Below are positions 8,270-19,570 of a stretch of DNA of 64,000 nucleotides, piece by piece; positions within the stretch are counted from its first letter, which is position 1, and each line of letters begins with the position of its first letter. The notes under the pieces were generated by a model. The model did not search any database and had not been told where the DNA came from. It worked only from the letters and a program-made list of their open reading frames with translations. The stretch covers positions 736,501 through 800,500 of the forward strand of contig NC_014657.1 of the NCBI RefSeq assembly GCF_000166335.1, given 5' to 3'. The DNA comes from Caldicellulosiruptor owensensis OL. GTDB taxonomy: Bacteria; Bacillota; Thermoanaerobacteria; Caldicellulosiruptorales; Caldicellulosiruptoraceae. A program made the translations under genes and the position numbers.

Positions 8270-9487
8270 GTGGAAGTTGTATGGGAAGAGCCATATGAGT
8301 CTTTTTTAAGATTTATTAATAAAAATGGTTATAAATCTTTGTTGATTATATGTGATAAGAATACCTTTGATATATGTGCAGTCAAGGTGAAAGAGACGAT
8401 TGAAAAAAGCAATAGGAAATGTAAAATAGTATGCTTTGAAGCGGATGTGATAGCAGACGAATTTGCACTTGGAAAGGTATTTTTTGAGTTAGAACAAGCA
8501 GACATATTTGTGGGAGTAGGAAGTGGAACAATTTCTGACATAACACGTTATACAGCATATAAGTTCAAAGTACCATTTGTTTTATTTCCAACAGCACCTT
8601 CGATGGATGGTTTTGCTTCTTCTGTTGCAGCACTTACCATAAATGGTCTGAAAACAACAGTGTTGGCATCATCACCAGAGGCTATTTTTGTGGATATGGA
8701 GGTGATAGAAAATTCACCTGAAATTTTAAAGAAGGCAGGATTTGGAGACTTGATGGGCAAGATTACTGCTCTTCTTGACTGGCAACTTTCGCACATTATC
8801 TTTGATGAGACGATAGACTTGGAAGTTTTACAAATTGTGAAAGATACATATCTAAAAACTCTGAAATCAGTGGGAGAAAACCAATTTTATAAGAATTTAT
8901 TGGAAGGCCTAATAACCTCTGGTATTATGATGGCAAGGGTTAATTCTTCCCGTCCTGCGTCGGGTTCTGAACACCATCTTTCTCATTTTTGGGAATATCA
9001 CAATATAAAAACTTATCATGGCATAAAAGTTGGGCTTGCAACCATTTATGTAATGAGGTTTTATGAGCACTTTTTAAATCTTGACAAATCCAGAATTCTT
9101 GAAAGGAAAGAATATAGAGTAGATTTAGAGTCATGGGAGGATATAATAAGAAAAGGGTTTCAACCAACTTTTGAATATATTATAAAACAAAATATTGGAA
9201 GAGTAAGCAAATTAAATGATAAAGAATTTAGAAGTAATGTGATAAATAGGCTTGTTGAAAAGAAAGAAGTTATAGATGAGTTGATAAAAGAAACAATTGG
9301 TTTATATAAAGAGCTGATAGATGCTTATAAAAAACTTGAAATACCTATGAATTACAGTGAGATTGGTATAGATAAGAATCTTTTTAATATATCATTTTTA
9401 TGTGCACCAAATATCAGAGAAAGGTTTACTATACTGCATTTGTATGAATTTTTGGGCTTGACAGATGAGGTTGTATGTAACTTTTAG
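8270..9487 (+). CDS. egsA: sn-glycerol-1-phosphate dehydrogenase (AraM/EgsA family)
   Basis: A 405-residue iron-containing dehydrogenase-like protein. It has an N-terminal nucleotide-binding half with VGVGSGTISDITRY (about residues 82-95), the substrate loop FPTAPSMDGFASSVAA (about 105-120), and metal-ligand region motifs including GFGDLMGK (about 161-168) and SGSEHHLSHFWE (about 231-242). This set matches AraM/EgsA rather than glycerol dehydrogenase. The enzyme reduces dihydroxyacetone phosphate to glycerol-1-phosphate, the stereoisomer used in archaeal-type ether lipids and made by AraM in Bacillus. GTG 8270 follows AAAGAGGTGA. The gene stands alone between thrS and cheB, so no pathway partner is visible here. 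Confidence 0.88.
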   Translation: MEVVWEEPYESFLRFINKNGYKSLLIICDKNTFDICAVKVKETIEKSNRKCKIVCFEADVIADEFALGKVFFELEQADIFVGVGSGTISDITRYTAYKFKVPFVLFPTAPSMDGFASSVAALTINGLKTTVLASSPEAIFVDMEVIENSPEILKKAGFGDLMGKITALLDWQLSHIIFDETIDLEVLQIVKDTYLKTLKSVGENQFYKNLLEGLITSGIMMARVNSSRPASGSEHHLSHFWEYHNIKTYHGIKVGLATIYVMRFYEHFLNLDKSRILERKEYRVDLESWEDIIRKGFQPTFEYIIKQNIGRVSKLNDKEFRSNVINRLVEKKEVIDELIKETIGLYKELIDAYKKLEIPMNYSEIGIDKNLFNISFLCAPNIRERFTILHLYEFLGLTDEVVCNF

Positions 9488-9562
9488 GAATGTCCTGTTT
9501 TAATACCAGTATTTTCGGGAATAAATATTAATGAAATAATTATTACGTTTGGTGATGAGTTT

Positions 9563-10603
9563 ATGTACAAGGTATTAGTTGTTGACGATTCAGCTTTTAT
9601 GAGACAGCTAATAAAATCTGTTTTAGAGAGTACTGGCAAATTTATTGTGACAGTTGCCCAGACTCCTCTTATTGCCCTTGACAAGGTTCGCAAGTTCAAG
9701 TTTGATGTGATAACAATCGATTATGAGATGCCGTATATGAACGGCGTTGAACTGATAAAAAAAATAAAAGAAATAACAGATACAAAGATTTTGATGGTAA
9801 GTGCATACACACGTCCGGGAGCTTACACTACATTTGAAGCATTATCAGCAGGTGCTTTCGATTATATTCTAAAACCATCTTCTGATGAGGAAATTGAAGA
9901 GTTCAAATATGAGCTGATAAAAAAACTTACTGCTGTGTGTGAGGAGTTCAAAGTAGAAGAGGTTTCAAAGACCCAGGAAATTACAACTGCAGTTGAAAAT
10001 AAGATTTTACTGGAAGAGAGTGTGATTGAAAGGGCAAGAACAGCAAAAGTTATAGGAATAGGTATCTCAACAGGTGGTCCACCTATTTTGGAAAAAATGT
10101 TTAAGTCGTTAAAACAAGATTTTCCAATTCCAATTCTTGTTGTTCAGCACATGCCGCCAAATTTTACAAAACCATTTGCAGATAGGCTTGCTTCTATTAC
10201 CTCAAAATGTATAAAAGAAGCTTCTGATAAAGAAGAAATAAAGAGTGGTTGCATTTATATTGCAAAAGGTGGCTATCACTTAGCAGTTGAAGATATAAAT
10301 GGGAAACTTTGTACCAGAGTACTTGATCTTGAGAAGATAAAAAGCCACAAGCCTTCGGCAGACATCCTTTTCAGTTCAATAGCAGAAGCCTGTGGAAGAG
10401 CTTCTATAGGAATTGTAATGACAGGGATGGGTTCTGATGGGAGCGATGGGATTTTAGAGATGAGAAAAAAAGGAGCGCTCACAATTGCGCAGGATGAAAA
10501 AAGTTGTGTGGTGTTTGGGATGCCAAAAGCAGCCATTGAAAAAGGAGCGATCGAGCTTATTTTAAGTCCAGACCAAATTGTTGAGTTATTAAATAGAATA
10601 TGA
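9563..10603 (+). CDS. cheB: Chemotaxis response regulator protein-glutamate methylesterase CheB
   Basis: A 346-residue two-domain protein. The receiver domain (1-120) has the acidic pair Asp8-Asp9, phospho-acceptor Asp53 (TIDYEMP) and Lys104 (LKPSS). The methylesterase/deamidase domain (about 160-346) has the catalytic triad Ser169 (GISTGGPP), His196 (QHMPP) and Asp292 (GMGSDGSDG). CheB removes methyl groups from chemoreceptor glutamates during adaptation. No other che gene is adjacent; cheR is found 33 kb away at 43231. The ATG at 9563 has a GGTGATGAG ribosome binding site. Confidence 0.95.
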   Translation: MYKVLVVDDSAFMRQLIKSVLESTGKFIVTVAQTPLIALDKVRKFKFDVITIDYEMPYMNGVELIKKIKEITDTKILMVSAYTRPGAYTTFEALSAGAFDYILKPSSDEEIEEFKYELIKKLTAVCEEFKVEEVSKTQEITTAVENKILLEESVIERARTAKVIGIGISTGGPPILEKMFKSLKQDFPIPILVVQHMPPNFTKPFADRLASITSKCIKEASDKEEIKSGCIYIAKGGYHLAVEDINGKLCTRVLDLEKIKSHKPSADILFSSIAEACGRASIGIVMTGMGSDGSDGILEMRKKGALTIAQDEKSCVVFGMPKAAIEKGAIELILSPDQIVELLNRI

Positions 10604-10630
10604 GGGTGTATTAAAATTTATAAGTTTTGT

Positions 10631-10678
10631 AAAGATGACCACTGAGAAGCTTTTAGCACGTGGTCATCTTTATTTTTT
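10631..10678 (+). terminator. Rho-independent terminator of cheB
   Basis: AAAGATGACCAC (10631-10642) pairs with GTGGTCATCTTT (10660-10671), then ATTTTTT. Confidence 0.85.
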
Positions 10679-10709
10679 AGAAGCTGCAAAAAAAATTTTG
10701 TTTACTTAA

Positions 10710-10738
10710 TTGACACCAAAAAAAGCTTATGTTATAAT
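10710..10738 (+). promoter_or_regulatory. Perfect consensus sigma-A promoter of rpoBC
   Basis: TTGACA (10710-10715), 17-bp spacer, TATAAT (10733-10738). The leader of about 140 bases to the rpoB start contains no ORF of note; a weak stem AAAGCTT / AAGCTTT lies near 10793-10817. Confidence 0.92.
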
Positions 10739-10883
10739 AACAAAATGCGTTAATATGGGTATTACTTCCTTTCAACTTGGACTATTCCAATAAAAGCTTA
10801 GATATCATGAAGCTTTCAGAAATAAATTGTATTTTTAAGGAAATAATAATAAAGATAAGGAAATTTTTTAAGAGGTGATATAA

Positions 10884-13800
10884 TTGGCACTACCTCGTCC
10901 TGTGCAATATGGCAAAGTTCAAAGAATGAGTTATGGCAAAGTTAAAGAAGTTCTGGATTTGCCATATCTACTGGAAATCCAGAAAAAGTCATTTCAATGG
11001 TTTTTAGATGAAGGTCTAAGAGAGGTCTTAAGAGAGATATCTCCAATTAAAGACTATAGTGAAACACTGCTTTTGGAGTTTGTAGATTATTATTTTGACG
11101 GACCACCTAAGTATTCAGAGCAGGAGTGCAAGGAAAGAGATGCGACATATGCAAGACCTCTGAAGGTAAAAGTCAGACTTATAAACAAAGAAACAGGTGA
11201 GATTAAAGAACAGGATATTTATATGGGCGAATTTCCAATTATGACCGAAACAGGAACATTTATCATTAATGGTGCGGAAAGGGTTATTGTAAGTCAGCTC
11301 ATTCGTTCACCAGGATGTTACTTTGCATCTTCCATTGATAAACAGGGAAGAAGGATATTTTCAGGCACTCTTATTCCAAACAGAGGTGCATGGCTTGAAT
11401 TTGAAACAGACACAAATGAGCTTTTATCTGTTAGACTTGACAGGACAAGGAAAGTTTCGCTCACAACTCTTTTAAAGGCATTTGGGCTTTACAATCAACA
11501 GATGATATTTGAAAAGTTTGGTGAGGATGAGAGACTGAAGGCTTCACTTGAGAAGGAAGCCAATAAAGGCGAGCTTGGCAATCCAGTAGAAAATGCACTT
11601 TTAGAGGTATATCGAAGACTCAGACCTGGTGAGCCACCAAATGTTGAAAATGCTCGAAATCTTCTTAACAATATGTTCTTTGATCCAAGAAGGTATGATT
11701 TAGCAAAAGTAGGAAGATACAAGTTTAACAAAAAACTGTCGCTTTGGAAGAGAATTTTTAACAAAAGAGCTGCCCAGGATGTAGTTGATCCAAGGACAGG
11801 AGAAATATTAGTAAAAAATGGTGATATGATTACACGAGAGATAGCATTAAATATTCAGGATGCTGGTATTAACGAAGTATGGGTATATGCAGATGAAGAA
11901 AGACTATTCAAGGTTGTAGGTAATAATACAGTAAAGCTTGACAGGTATGTGGATTTTGATGTATCTGACCTGAACATTAAAGAGCTTGTTTATTTGCCTG
12001 TGTTAGAAGAAATTCTTAACGCAACAAATGATGTTTCCGAGATCAAAAGGCTTATAAAAGAAAAAGAAAGAGAGCTTGTACCTTACTGTCTTACAATAGA
12101 TGACATATATGCGGCGACAAGTTATTTTTTGGGTCTCAAGTATGGTATTGGAGCAACTGATGATATTGATCATTTAGGTAACAGAAGGGTAAGAGCAGTA
12201 GGTGAACTTTTACAGAACCAGTTTAGAATTGGTCTTGCACGAATGGAAAGGGTTATTCGCGAGAGAATGAATATACACGATATTGATACTGTAACTCCTC
12301 AGACACTTATAAATATAAGACCGGTTACAGCAGCTATCAAAGAGTTTTTTGGTTCAAGCCCGCTGTCACAGTTTATGGACCAGGTAAATCCACTGGCAGC
12401 ACTTACAAACAAAAGAAGACTTTCAGCTTTGGGACCAGGTGGACTTTCCAGGGACAGAGCGGGGTTTGAGGTAAGAGACGTGCATCATTCTCATTACGGA
12501 AGGATGTGTCCTATCGAGACTCCAGAAGGTCCAAACATTGGTCTTATAACCTCTTTAGCAACTTATGCAAGGGTCAACGAGTACGGATTTTTAGAAACAC
12601 CTTACAGAAAGGTTGACAAGAAAGAAGCAAGGGTTACAGACGAGGTTGTATATCTTACAGCTGATGAAGAAGACACATACAAAATTGCTCAGGCAACTGA
12701 ACCTGTCGACCAAGAGGGAAGGTTTATAAATCAAAGAGTCACTGTAAGATTTGGTGAGGAAATCATTGAGGTTGATAAACACGAGGTTGATCTTATAGAT
12801 ATATCCCCGAAACAGATTGTATCGGTTTCAACATCGTTGATACCGTTCTTGGAAAACGACGATGCAAACAGAGCTCTTATGGGTTCAAACATGCAGCGTC
12901 AGGCAGTACCGCTTTTGATTACAGAGTCACCAATAATTGGAACAGGTGTTGAATACAGGGCTGCAGTTGACTCTGGTGTATGTATTCTTGCAAAGAAAGA
13001 TGGTGTGGTTGAAAAGGTATCTGCTGATGAGATTGTTATTAGAAACAACGACGGAACAAAAGATGTATATCATCTTTTGAAGTTCAAAAGGACAAACCAG
13101 GGAACATGTTTTAACCAAAGACCAATTGTGAAAAAAGGTCAAGAGGTTAAAGCCGGAGAGGTTATTGCAGATGGACCTTCCACAGATCATGGTGAACTTG
13201 CACTTGGCAAAAATGTTCTTGTTGCTTTTATGCCGTGGGAAGGGTACAACTACGAAGATGCTATTTTGATTTCAGAAAGGCTTGTAAAAGAGGATGTTTA
13301 TACCTCTATTCACATAGAAGAATATGAGTGTGAGGCAAGAGATACAAAACTTGGACCCGAGGAAATAACAAGAGATATTCCGAATGTTGGCGAAGATGCA
13401 ATAAAAGATTTGGATGAAAGAGGCATTATAAGAATCGGCGCAGAAGTAAAGAGCGGTGACATTCTTGTTGGTAAGGTTACTCCAAAGGGTGAGACAGAAC
13501 TTACAGCTGAGGAAAGACTTTTGAGAGCTATCTTTGGTGAAAAAGCAAGAGAGACAAGAGACACATCTTTGAGGGTGCCACACGGAGAAGGTGGAATTGT
13601 TGTAGATGTAAAGGTATTTTCGCGTGATAAGGGAGACGAGCTTCCACCGGGTGTAAACCAGCTTGTGAGAGTATACGTTGCTCAGAAAAGAAAAATATCA
13701 GTTGGTGACAAGATGGCAGGTCGCCATGGTAACAAAGGTGTTATTTCAAGGATCCTTCCTGTTGAGGATATGCCATTTTTACCTGACGGCACACCTGTTG

Positions 13801-14576
13801 ACATAGTTCTAAATCCGCTTGGCGTGCCATCGCGTATGAACATTGGTCAGATTTTGGAGACTCACCTTGGGTATGCGGCAAAAGCGCTTGGATGGAAGGT
13901 TGCAACACCTGTTTTTGACGGTGCAAAAGAGGAAGATATCGAAGAAGCATTAAAACTTGCAGGGTTAAATCCTACAGGTAAGACAATCTTATATGATGGC
14001 AGAACTGGTGAACCATTTGACAATGAGGTAACTGTTGGTTACATGTACATGCTAAAGCTTGTGCATCTTGTTGACGATAAAATTCACGCACGTTCCACAG
14101 GACCGTATTCGCTGGTTACACAGCAGCCTCTTGGTGGTAAAGCTCAGTTTGGTGGTCAGCGATTTGGCGAGATGGAGGTTTGGGCGCTTGAAGCGTATGG
14201 TGCTGCATATACGCTGCAAGAGCTTTTGACTGTAAAATCTGACGATGTAACAGGAAGGGTCAAGACATATGAAGCTATAGTAAAAGGAGAGAATATTCCA
14301 GAGCCTGGAATTCCTGAGTCTTTCAAGGTGCTTGTGAAGGAGCTTCAGAGCCTGTGCTTGGATGTAAAACTTTTGTCTGAAGATAATAAAGAGATTGAGC
14401 TTAAAGAGTCTGTTGATGATGATGAACAGCCGCAAGGGCTTGGAGCTTTTGAAATAGGCGGCGATGAAATAGAGGATGAGAAATACCTTAAAGAAGATAA
14501 GGAAAAGTTTTATGAGGATTTAATGGATGCAACACAAGAAGATGACCATGGTGCTGATGATGATATAGATGAGTAA
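10884..14576 (+). CDS. rpoB: DNA-directed RNA polymerase subunit beta
   Basis: A 1230-residue beta subunit containing all conserved regions: [14 protein letters not shown] near residue 133, the rifampicin region [11 protein letters not shown] (from residue 490) through [29 protein letters not shown], the GYNYEDA segment near 790, and the [11 protein letters not shown] and [17 protein letters not shown] segments near the C-terminus. The C-terminus is a long acidic tail. In the rifampicin region, residue 509 is Asn where E. coli has His526, and 493 is Pro where E. coli has Gln510. Start is TTG after AGAGGTGAT. The gene is expressed from its own promoter with rpoC 29 bp downstream; rplKAJL is not upstream, unlike the usual bacterial order. 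Confidence 0.98.
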   Translation: MALPRPVQYGKVQRMSYGKVKEVLDLPYLLEIQKKSFQWFLDEGLREVLREISPIKDYSETLLLEFVDYYFDGPPKYSEQECKERDATYARPLKVKVRLINKETGEIKEQDIYMGEFPIMTETGTFIINGAERVIVSQLIRSPGCYFASSIDKQGRRIFSGTLIPNRGAWLEFETDTNELLSVRLDRTRKVSLTTLLKAFGLYNQQMIFEKFGEDERLKASLEKEANKGELGNPVENALLEVYRRLRPGEPPNVENARNLLNNMFFDPRRYDLAKVGRYKFNKKLSLWKRIFNKRAAQDVVDPRTGEILVKNGDMITREIALNIQDAGINEVWVYADEERLFKVVGNNTVKLDRYVDFDVSDLNIKELVYLPVLEEILNATNDVSEIKRLIKEKERELVPYCLTIDDIYAATSYFLGLKYGIGATDDIDHLGNRRVRAVGELLQNQFRIGLARMERVIRERMNIHDIDTVTPQTLINIRPVTAAIKEFFGSSPLSQFMDQVNPLAALTNKRRLSALGPGGLSRDRAGFEVRDVHHSHYGRMCPIETPEGPNIGLITSLATYARVNEYGFLETPYRKVDKKEARVTDEVVYLTADEEDTYKIAQATEPVDQEGRFINQRVTVRFGEEIIEVDKHEVDLIDISPKQIVSVSTSLIPFLENDDANRALMGSNMQRQAVPLLITESPIIGTGVEYRAAVDSGVCILAKKDGVVEKVSADEIVIRNNDGTKDVYHLLKFKRTNQGTCFNQRPIVKKGQEVKAGEVIADGPSTDHGELALGKNVLVAFMPWEGYNYEDAILISERLVKEDVYTSIHIEEYECEARDTKLGPEEITRDIPNVGEDAIKDLDERGIIRIGAEVKSGDILVGKVTPKGETELTAEERLLRAIFGEKARETRDTSLRVPHGEGGIVVDVKVFSRDKGDELPPGVNQLVRVYVAQKRKISVGDKMAGRHGNKGVISRILPVEDMPFLPDGTPVDIVLNPLGVPSRMNIGQILETHLGYAAKALGWKVATPVFDGAKEEDIEEALKLAGLNPTGKTILYDGRTGEPFDNEVTVGYMYMLKLVHLVDDKIHARSTGPYSLVTQQPLGGKAQFGGQRFGEMEVWALEAYGAAYTLQELLTVKSDDVTGRVKTYEAIVKGENIPEPGIPESFKVLVKELQSLCLDVKLLSEDNKEIELKESVDDDEQPQGLGAFEIGGDEIEDEKYLKEDKEKFYEDLMDATQEDDHGADDDIDE

Positions 14577-14605
14577 AACCTCAAAAAGGTGGGTGGAGAA
14601 AGAGA

Positions 14606-17600
14606 ATGGACTTATTCAATTTTGATGCTATTAAAATCAGTCTTGCTTCTCCTGAAAAGATAAGAGAATGGTCGCGCGGTGAGGTAAAAAAACCCGAGAC
14701 TATAAACTATAGAACACTCAAGCCCGAAAAGGATGGACTTTTCTGTGAAAAGATTTTTGGTCCAACAAAAGACTGGGAATGCCATTGTGGAAAGTATAAA
14801 AAGGTTAAATATAAAGGTGTTGTTTGTGACAAGTGCGGTGTTGAAGTAACAAAAGCAAAGGTAAGACGTGAGAGAATGGGGCACATTGAACTTGCTGCCC
14901 CCGTCTCTCACATCTGGTATTTCAAAGGTGTTCCAAGCAGGATGGGACTTATTTTAGATATGACTCCGCGAAATTTAGAAAAGGTTTTATATTTTGGTGC
15001 TTATGTAGTAATTGACCCTGGTGATGTACCAAACTTAGAAAAAAAGCAGGTTCTTTCTGAAAAAGAATACAGAGAACTAAAAGAAAAATACGGCGATAGA
15101 TTCAAGGCGGGGATGGGAGCAGAGGCAATCAAAGAACTTTTGAAAGAGATTGATCTTGACAAGCTATCACAGGAGCTCAGACAAGAACTTGAGACAGCAA
15201 CAGGTCAGAAAAAATTAAAGATAATCAAAAGACTTGAGGTTGTTGAAGCTTTTAGAAAGTCTGGTAACAGACCTGAATGGATGATACTTGATGTTATACC
15301 TGTCATCCCACCTGAACTCAGACCCATGGTCCAACTTGACGGTGGAAGGTTTGCAACATCAGACCTGAATGACCTTTACAGAAGGGTAATAAACAGAAAC
15401 AACAGACTCAAAAAACTCATGGACTTAGGTGCACCGGATATAATTATCAGAAACGAAAAGAGAATGCTTCAGGAAGCTGTTGATGCGCTTATTGACAATG
15501 GAAGAAGAGGAAGACCTGTAACAGGTCCGGGCAACAGGCCACTGAAGTCACTTTCTGATATGCTCAAAGGAAAGCAGGGAAGGTTCAGGCAGAACCTTCT
15601 GGGGAAAAGGGTGGACTATTCAGGGCGTTCTGTTATAGTTGTAGGGCCTGAGTTAAAGATATACCAGTGCGGTCTTCCAAAAGAAATGGCTTTAGAGCTT
15701 TTCAAACCATTTGTCATGAAAAAGCTGGTTGAAAAAGGAATTTGTAATAATATAAAAAATGCAAAAAAAGCTGTTGAAAGACAGAGAAGTGAAGTATGGG
15801 ATATATTAGAAGAAGTAATAAAAGATCATCCAGTTTTATTAAACAGAGCACCAACTTTACACAGGCTTGGTATTCAGGCATTTGAGCCTGTTTTGGTTGA
15901 AGGAAGGGCTATAAGACTTCATCCACTTGTCTGTACAGCATATAATGCTGACTTTGACGGGGACCAGATGGCAGTGCATGTGCCACTTTCTGCCGAAGCT
16001 CAGGCTGAGGCAAGGTTTTTGATGTTATCTGCAAACAATCTGTTAAAGCCAGCAGATGGTAAACCAATTGTTGTGCCAACACAGGATATGGTTTTGGGAA
16101 TTTATTACCTCACTCTTGAAAAGAAGGGTGACAAGGGTGAGGGTATGATGTTCTCATCAGAAGAAGAAGCACTTTTGGCATATGAACACAAAGTTGTTGG
16201 TCTCCACGCGAGTATAAAGGTTAAAAGGACAGCAGAAGTGAATGGTGAAGTTATATCAGGGCTTGTTGAGACAACTGTGGGTAAAATTATACTAAATCAT
16301 GTAATACCACAGGATCTTGGTTTTGTTGATAGAAGCAAAAAAGAAAATATTTTGAAGTATGAAATTGATACACTTGTTGATAAAAAGATGTTAGGCAAGA
16401 TTATTGACAGATGTATAAAAATTTATGGAAATACACGAACAGCAGAGATATTGGATGAAATAAAAGAGCTGGGATTTAAATTTTCAACAAAAGGAGCAAT
16501 TACTATTTCAGTTTCGGATATGGTAATTCCGGAAATCAAGCAAAAGCTTATAGCTGAAGCAGAACAAAAGGTTGAGAATATTGAAAAACTGTACAGGCAT
16601 GGTTTGATTTCTGATCAAGAAAGATATGAACAGGTAATCTCTATATGGAACCAGACAAAAGACAAGCTTACCGAAGAGCTTATTCAGAGCCTTGATGAGT
16701 TCAATCCAATATTCATGATGGCGAATTCAGGAGCAAGAGGTTCCAAAAACCAGATATCACAGCTTGCTGGTATGCGAGGACTTATGGCAAATCCGTCCGG
16801 TAAGACAATAGAGATGCCGATTAAGTCAAACTTCAGAGAAGGACTCAATGTTATAGAATTTTTCATATCAACACATGGTGCACGAAAAGGACTTGCTGAT
16901 ACGGCTCTCAGAACGGCAGACTCTGGTTATTTGACAAGAAGATTGGTGGATGTTGCACAGGATATAATTGTAAGGGAAGAGGACTGTGGGACAGACAAAG
17001 GTATATGGGTTGAAGAAATAAGAGATGGCACAGAGGTAATTGAAACGCTTGAAGAGAGGATTATTGGAAGGTATGCAGCTTCTGATGTTGTTGATGAAAA
17101 GACAGGCGAGGTATTGGTAAGAAAAAGTGAGCTCATCACAGAAGAGATAGCAAAGAAGATAATAGAGGCAGGCATTAACAGAGTATATGTAAGGTCAGTT
17201 TTAGAGTGTAAGACAAGGTATGGTGTTTGTACAAAGTGTTATGGACTTGACCTTGGAACAGGCCAGCCGGTAAATGTTGGTGAAGCAGTTGGTATAATTG
17301 CAGCACAGGCGATAGGTGAGCCGGGTACACAGCTTACAATGAGAACATTCCACACAGGGGGTATTGCTGGGCAGGACATCACGCAAGGTCTTCCAAGGGT
17401 TGAAGAGCTGTTCGAGGCAAGAAAACCAAAAGGTGTTGCTGTGATTTCTGAAATAGAAGGGTATGTTTCAATAAAAGAGGATAAAAAGAGAACAATAACA
17501 GTCAGAAATAACAATGGTGAAGAGAGAACGTATGAGATACCGTACGGAGCAAGATTAAAGGTAAATGATGGGGATTATGTTCAGGCAGGGGATGAGCTGA

Positions 17601-18097
17601 CAGAAGGTTCAATAAATCCGCACGATCTTTTGAAGATAAAAGGACCAAGAGGTGTTCAGAGCTATCTTCTTGCAGAAGTTCAGAAAGTTTACAAGATGCA
17701 GGGTGTTGATATAAATGACAAGCACATAGAGATAATAATCAGACAGATGATGAAGAAGGTCAAGATAGAAGAGCCGGGTGACACTGAACTTTTACCAGGC
17801 GACATTGTAGAGATACACAGATTTGAAGAAGAAAACGACAGAGCAATTGAAGAAGGTAAGCGTCCTGCACTTGGTAGAAGGGTACTTCTTGGAATAACAA
17901 AGGCAGCACTTTCTACAGAATCGTTCTTATCTGCTGCATCGTTCCAGGAGACAACAAGAGTATTGACAGATGCAGCAATAAAAGGGAAAGTTGATCCTCT
18001 AATTGGTCTTAAGGAGAATGTCATCATTGGTAAGCTAATTCCTGCAGGGACAGGAATGGCAAAGTACAGAAATATTGTGATTGAAGAAAATCAGTAG
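14606..18097 (+). CDS. rpoC: DNA-directed RNA polymerase subunit beta'
   Basis: A 1163-residue beta' subunit. The N-terminal zinc ribbon CHCG...CDKCG lies at about residues 59-78, and the catalytic magnesium motif [12 protein letters not shown] at about 447-458. The bridge helix/trigger loop region contains [13 protein letters not shown], and a second zinc cluster, [13 protein letters not shown], lies near residue 867. The protein lacks the large insertions of E. coli and is close to Bacillus length. ATG 14606 follows GGTGGGTGGAGAAAG. It is co-transcribed with rpoB; the spacing of 29 bp leaves no room for another promoter. Confidence 0.98.
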   Translation: MDLFNFDAIKISLASPEKIREWSRGEVKKPETINYRTLKPEKDGLFCEKIFGPTKDWECHCGKYKKVKYKGVVCDKCGVEVTKAKVRRERMGHIELAAPVSHIWYFKGVPSRMGLILDMTPRNLEKVLYFGAYVVIDPGDVPNLEKKQVLSEKEYRELKEKYGDRFKAGMGAEAIKELLKEIDLDKLSQELRQELETATGQKKLKIIKRLEVVEAFRKSGNRPEWMILDVIPVIPPELRPMVQLDGGRFATSDLNDLYRRVINRNNRLKKLMDLGAPDIIIRNEKRMLQEAVDALIDNGRRGRPVTGPGNRPLKSLSDMLKGKQGRFRQNLLGKRVDYSGRSVIVVGPELKIYQCGLPKEMALELFKPFVMKKLVEKGICNNIKNAKKAVERQRSEVWDILEEVIKDHPVLLNRAPTLHRLGIQAFEPVLVEGRAIRLHPLVCTAYNADFDGDQMAVHVPLSAEAQAEARFLMLSANNLLKPADGKPIVVPTQDMVLGIYYLTLEKKGDKGEGMMFSSEEEALLAYEHKVVGLHASIKVKRTAEVNGEVISGLVETTVGKIILNHVIPQDLGFVDRSKKENILKYEIDTLVDKKMLGKIIDRCIKIYGNTRTAEILDEIKELGFKFSTKGAITISVSDMVIPEIKQKLIAEAEQKVENIEKLYRHGLISDQERYEQVISIWNQTKDKLTEELIQSLDEFNPIFMMANSGARGSKNQISQLAGMRGLMANPSGKTIEMPIKSNFREGLNVIEFFISTHGARKGLADTALRTADSGYLTRRLVDVAQDIIVREEDCGTDKGIWVEEIRDGTEVIETLEERIIGRYAASDVVDEKTGEVLVRKSELITEEIAKKIIEAGINRVYVRSVLECKTRYGVCTKCYGLDLGTGQPVNVGEAVGIIAAQAIGEPGTQLTMRTFHTGGIAGQDITQGLPRVEELFEARKPKGVAVISEIEGYVSIKEDKKRTITVRNNNGEERTYEIPYGARLKVNDGDYVQAGDELTEGSINPHDLLKIKGPRGVQSYLLAEVQKVYKMQGVDINDKHIEIIIRQMMKKVKIEEPGDTELLPGDIVEIHRFEEENDRAIEEGKRPALGRRVLLGITKAALSTESFLSAASFQETTRVLTDAAIKGKVDPLIGLKENVIIGKLIPAGTGMAKYRNIVIEENQ

Positions 18098-18108
18098 TAG
18101 TATTGGTT

Positions 18109-18141
18109 GCGGGTATGCCTCAAAGAAAAGGGTATACCCGC
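18109..18141 (+). terminator. Hairpin after rpoC, possible terminator or processing site
   Basis: GCGGGTAT (18109-18116) pairs with ATACCCGC (18134-18141). It is not followed by a proper T-run, so termination would be partial or factor-dependent. A new promoter follows 65 bp later. Confidence 0.45.
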
Positions 18142-18205
18142 TTCTACTCCAAAATTAAAAATTTTTGAAGTTGCAACAAAACAAAAGATGTGCTTTTAAA
18201 CTTTC

Positions 18206-18234
18206 TTGACATAAAATAATTTGAGTGTTATTAT
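18206..18234 (+). promoter_or_regulatory. Promoter of the L7Ae-rpsL-rpsG-fusA(-tuf) operon
   Basis: TTGACA (18206-18211), 17-bp spacer, TATTAT (18229-18234), about 50 bp before the first gene. Confidence 0.8.
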
Positions 18235-18283
18235 ATTTGAGTGTAATTTTACACCTTCCATGTAAAAAAGGGAGGAAGTGAAT

Positions 18284-18538
18284 TTGTCATCATCAGATAT
18301 TGAAGCATTAAAAACTTCACAAAAGACAGTTGGTGCGCGCCAGACTGCCCAAGCTATCCAGAAAGGCAAGGCAAAGGTTGTTTTTGTTGCAAAAGACAGC
18401 GATGAGTGGGTAGTGAGGGATATAATAGATATGTGCAAGCAAAAAGGGATAAAACTTGTGTTTGTGGATTCCAAAAAAGAACTTGGCAAGATTTGTGGTA
18501 TAAGTGTGGCAGCTTCGTCTGCCGCAATAATTGAATAA
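18284..18538 (+). CDS. L7Ae/L30e/S12e/Gadd45 family RNA-binding protein (YbxF-like)
   Basis: An 84-residue protein of the L7Ae family. The middle contains [56 protein letters not shown], the usual alternating fold. Members bind kink-turn RNA; in Firmicutes the gene sits between rpoC and rpsL as here, encoding the non-essential YbxF-type protein. The TTG at 18284 is chosen because GGGAGGA (18270-18276) is 7 bases away, whereas the upstream GTG at 18278 is only 1 base away. It heads the str operon; rpsL follows 23 bp later. Confidence 0.88.
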   Translation: MSSSDIEALKTSQKTVGARQTAQAIQKGKAKVVFVAKDSDEWVVRDIIDMCKQKGIKLVFVDSKKELGKICGISVAASSAAIIE

Positions 18539-18561
18539 GATTTTTTCAAGGAGGTGCAAGA

Positions 18562-18999
18562 ATGCCAACAATAAACCAGCTTGTTAGGTACGGCAGAGAG
18601 AAAAAGGTTGAAAAGTCAAAAGCACCAGCACTTCAAAAGGGTTTTAACTCTTTGAAGAAAAAGTATTATGATATCAGCTGTCCTCAAAGAAGAGGGGTTT
18701 GTACAGTTGTCAAAACTGTTACTCCCAAAAAGCCAAACTCAGCTTTAAGAAAAGTTGCAAGGGTAAGACTTACAAATGGTATTGAAGTGACAGCATACAT
18801 TCCTGGTATTGGTCACAACTTACAGGAACACTCAGTTGTCCTTGTAAGAGGCGGAAGAGTCAAGGACCTGCCAGGTGTTAGATACCATATTGTAAGAGGT
18901 ACTTTGGACTGTGCTGGTGTTGCTAACAGAAGACAGGGCCGTTCCAAATACGGTGCAAAAAGGCCAAAACAACAAGCAGCAGGCGCTGCAAAGAAATAA
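18562..18999 (+). CDS. rpsL: 30S ribosomal protein S12
   Basis: A 145-residue S12 with the conserved core [65 protein letters not shown] and [11 protein letters not shown]. It carries the Firmicute-type insert around residues 26-39 and an Ala/Lys-rich C-terminus. The lysine equivalent to the streptomycin-resistance position (E. coli Lys43 counting Met) is Lys56 and is the sensitive type. S12 is part of the decoding site. RBS AAGGAGGTG precedes ATG 18562. Confidence 0.98.
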   Translation: MPTINQLVRYGREKKVEKSKAPALQKGFNSLKKKYYDISCPQRRGVCTVVKTVTPKKPNSALRKVARVRLTNGIEVTAYIPGIGHNLQEHSVVLVRGGRVKDLPGVRYHIVRGTLDCAGVANRRQGRSKYGAKRPKQQAAGAAKK

Positions 19000-19052
19000 A
19001 ATTTGCAAAAAGTGTATGGGAAAGAACGGCATGAATATTTACAGTTTTGTAG

Positions 19053-19541
<489 letters not shown>

Positions 19542-19570
19542 TACTATTTTGACAAGGAGGACAGAAGAAA

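Noticed and set aside
13272-13583. Antisense ORFs within rpoB, rpoC, fusA and tuf
   Set aside because: They lie opposite highly conserved genes, lack RBS and resemble no family.
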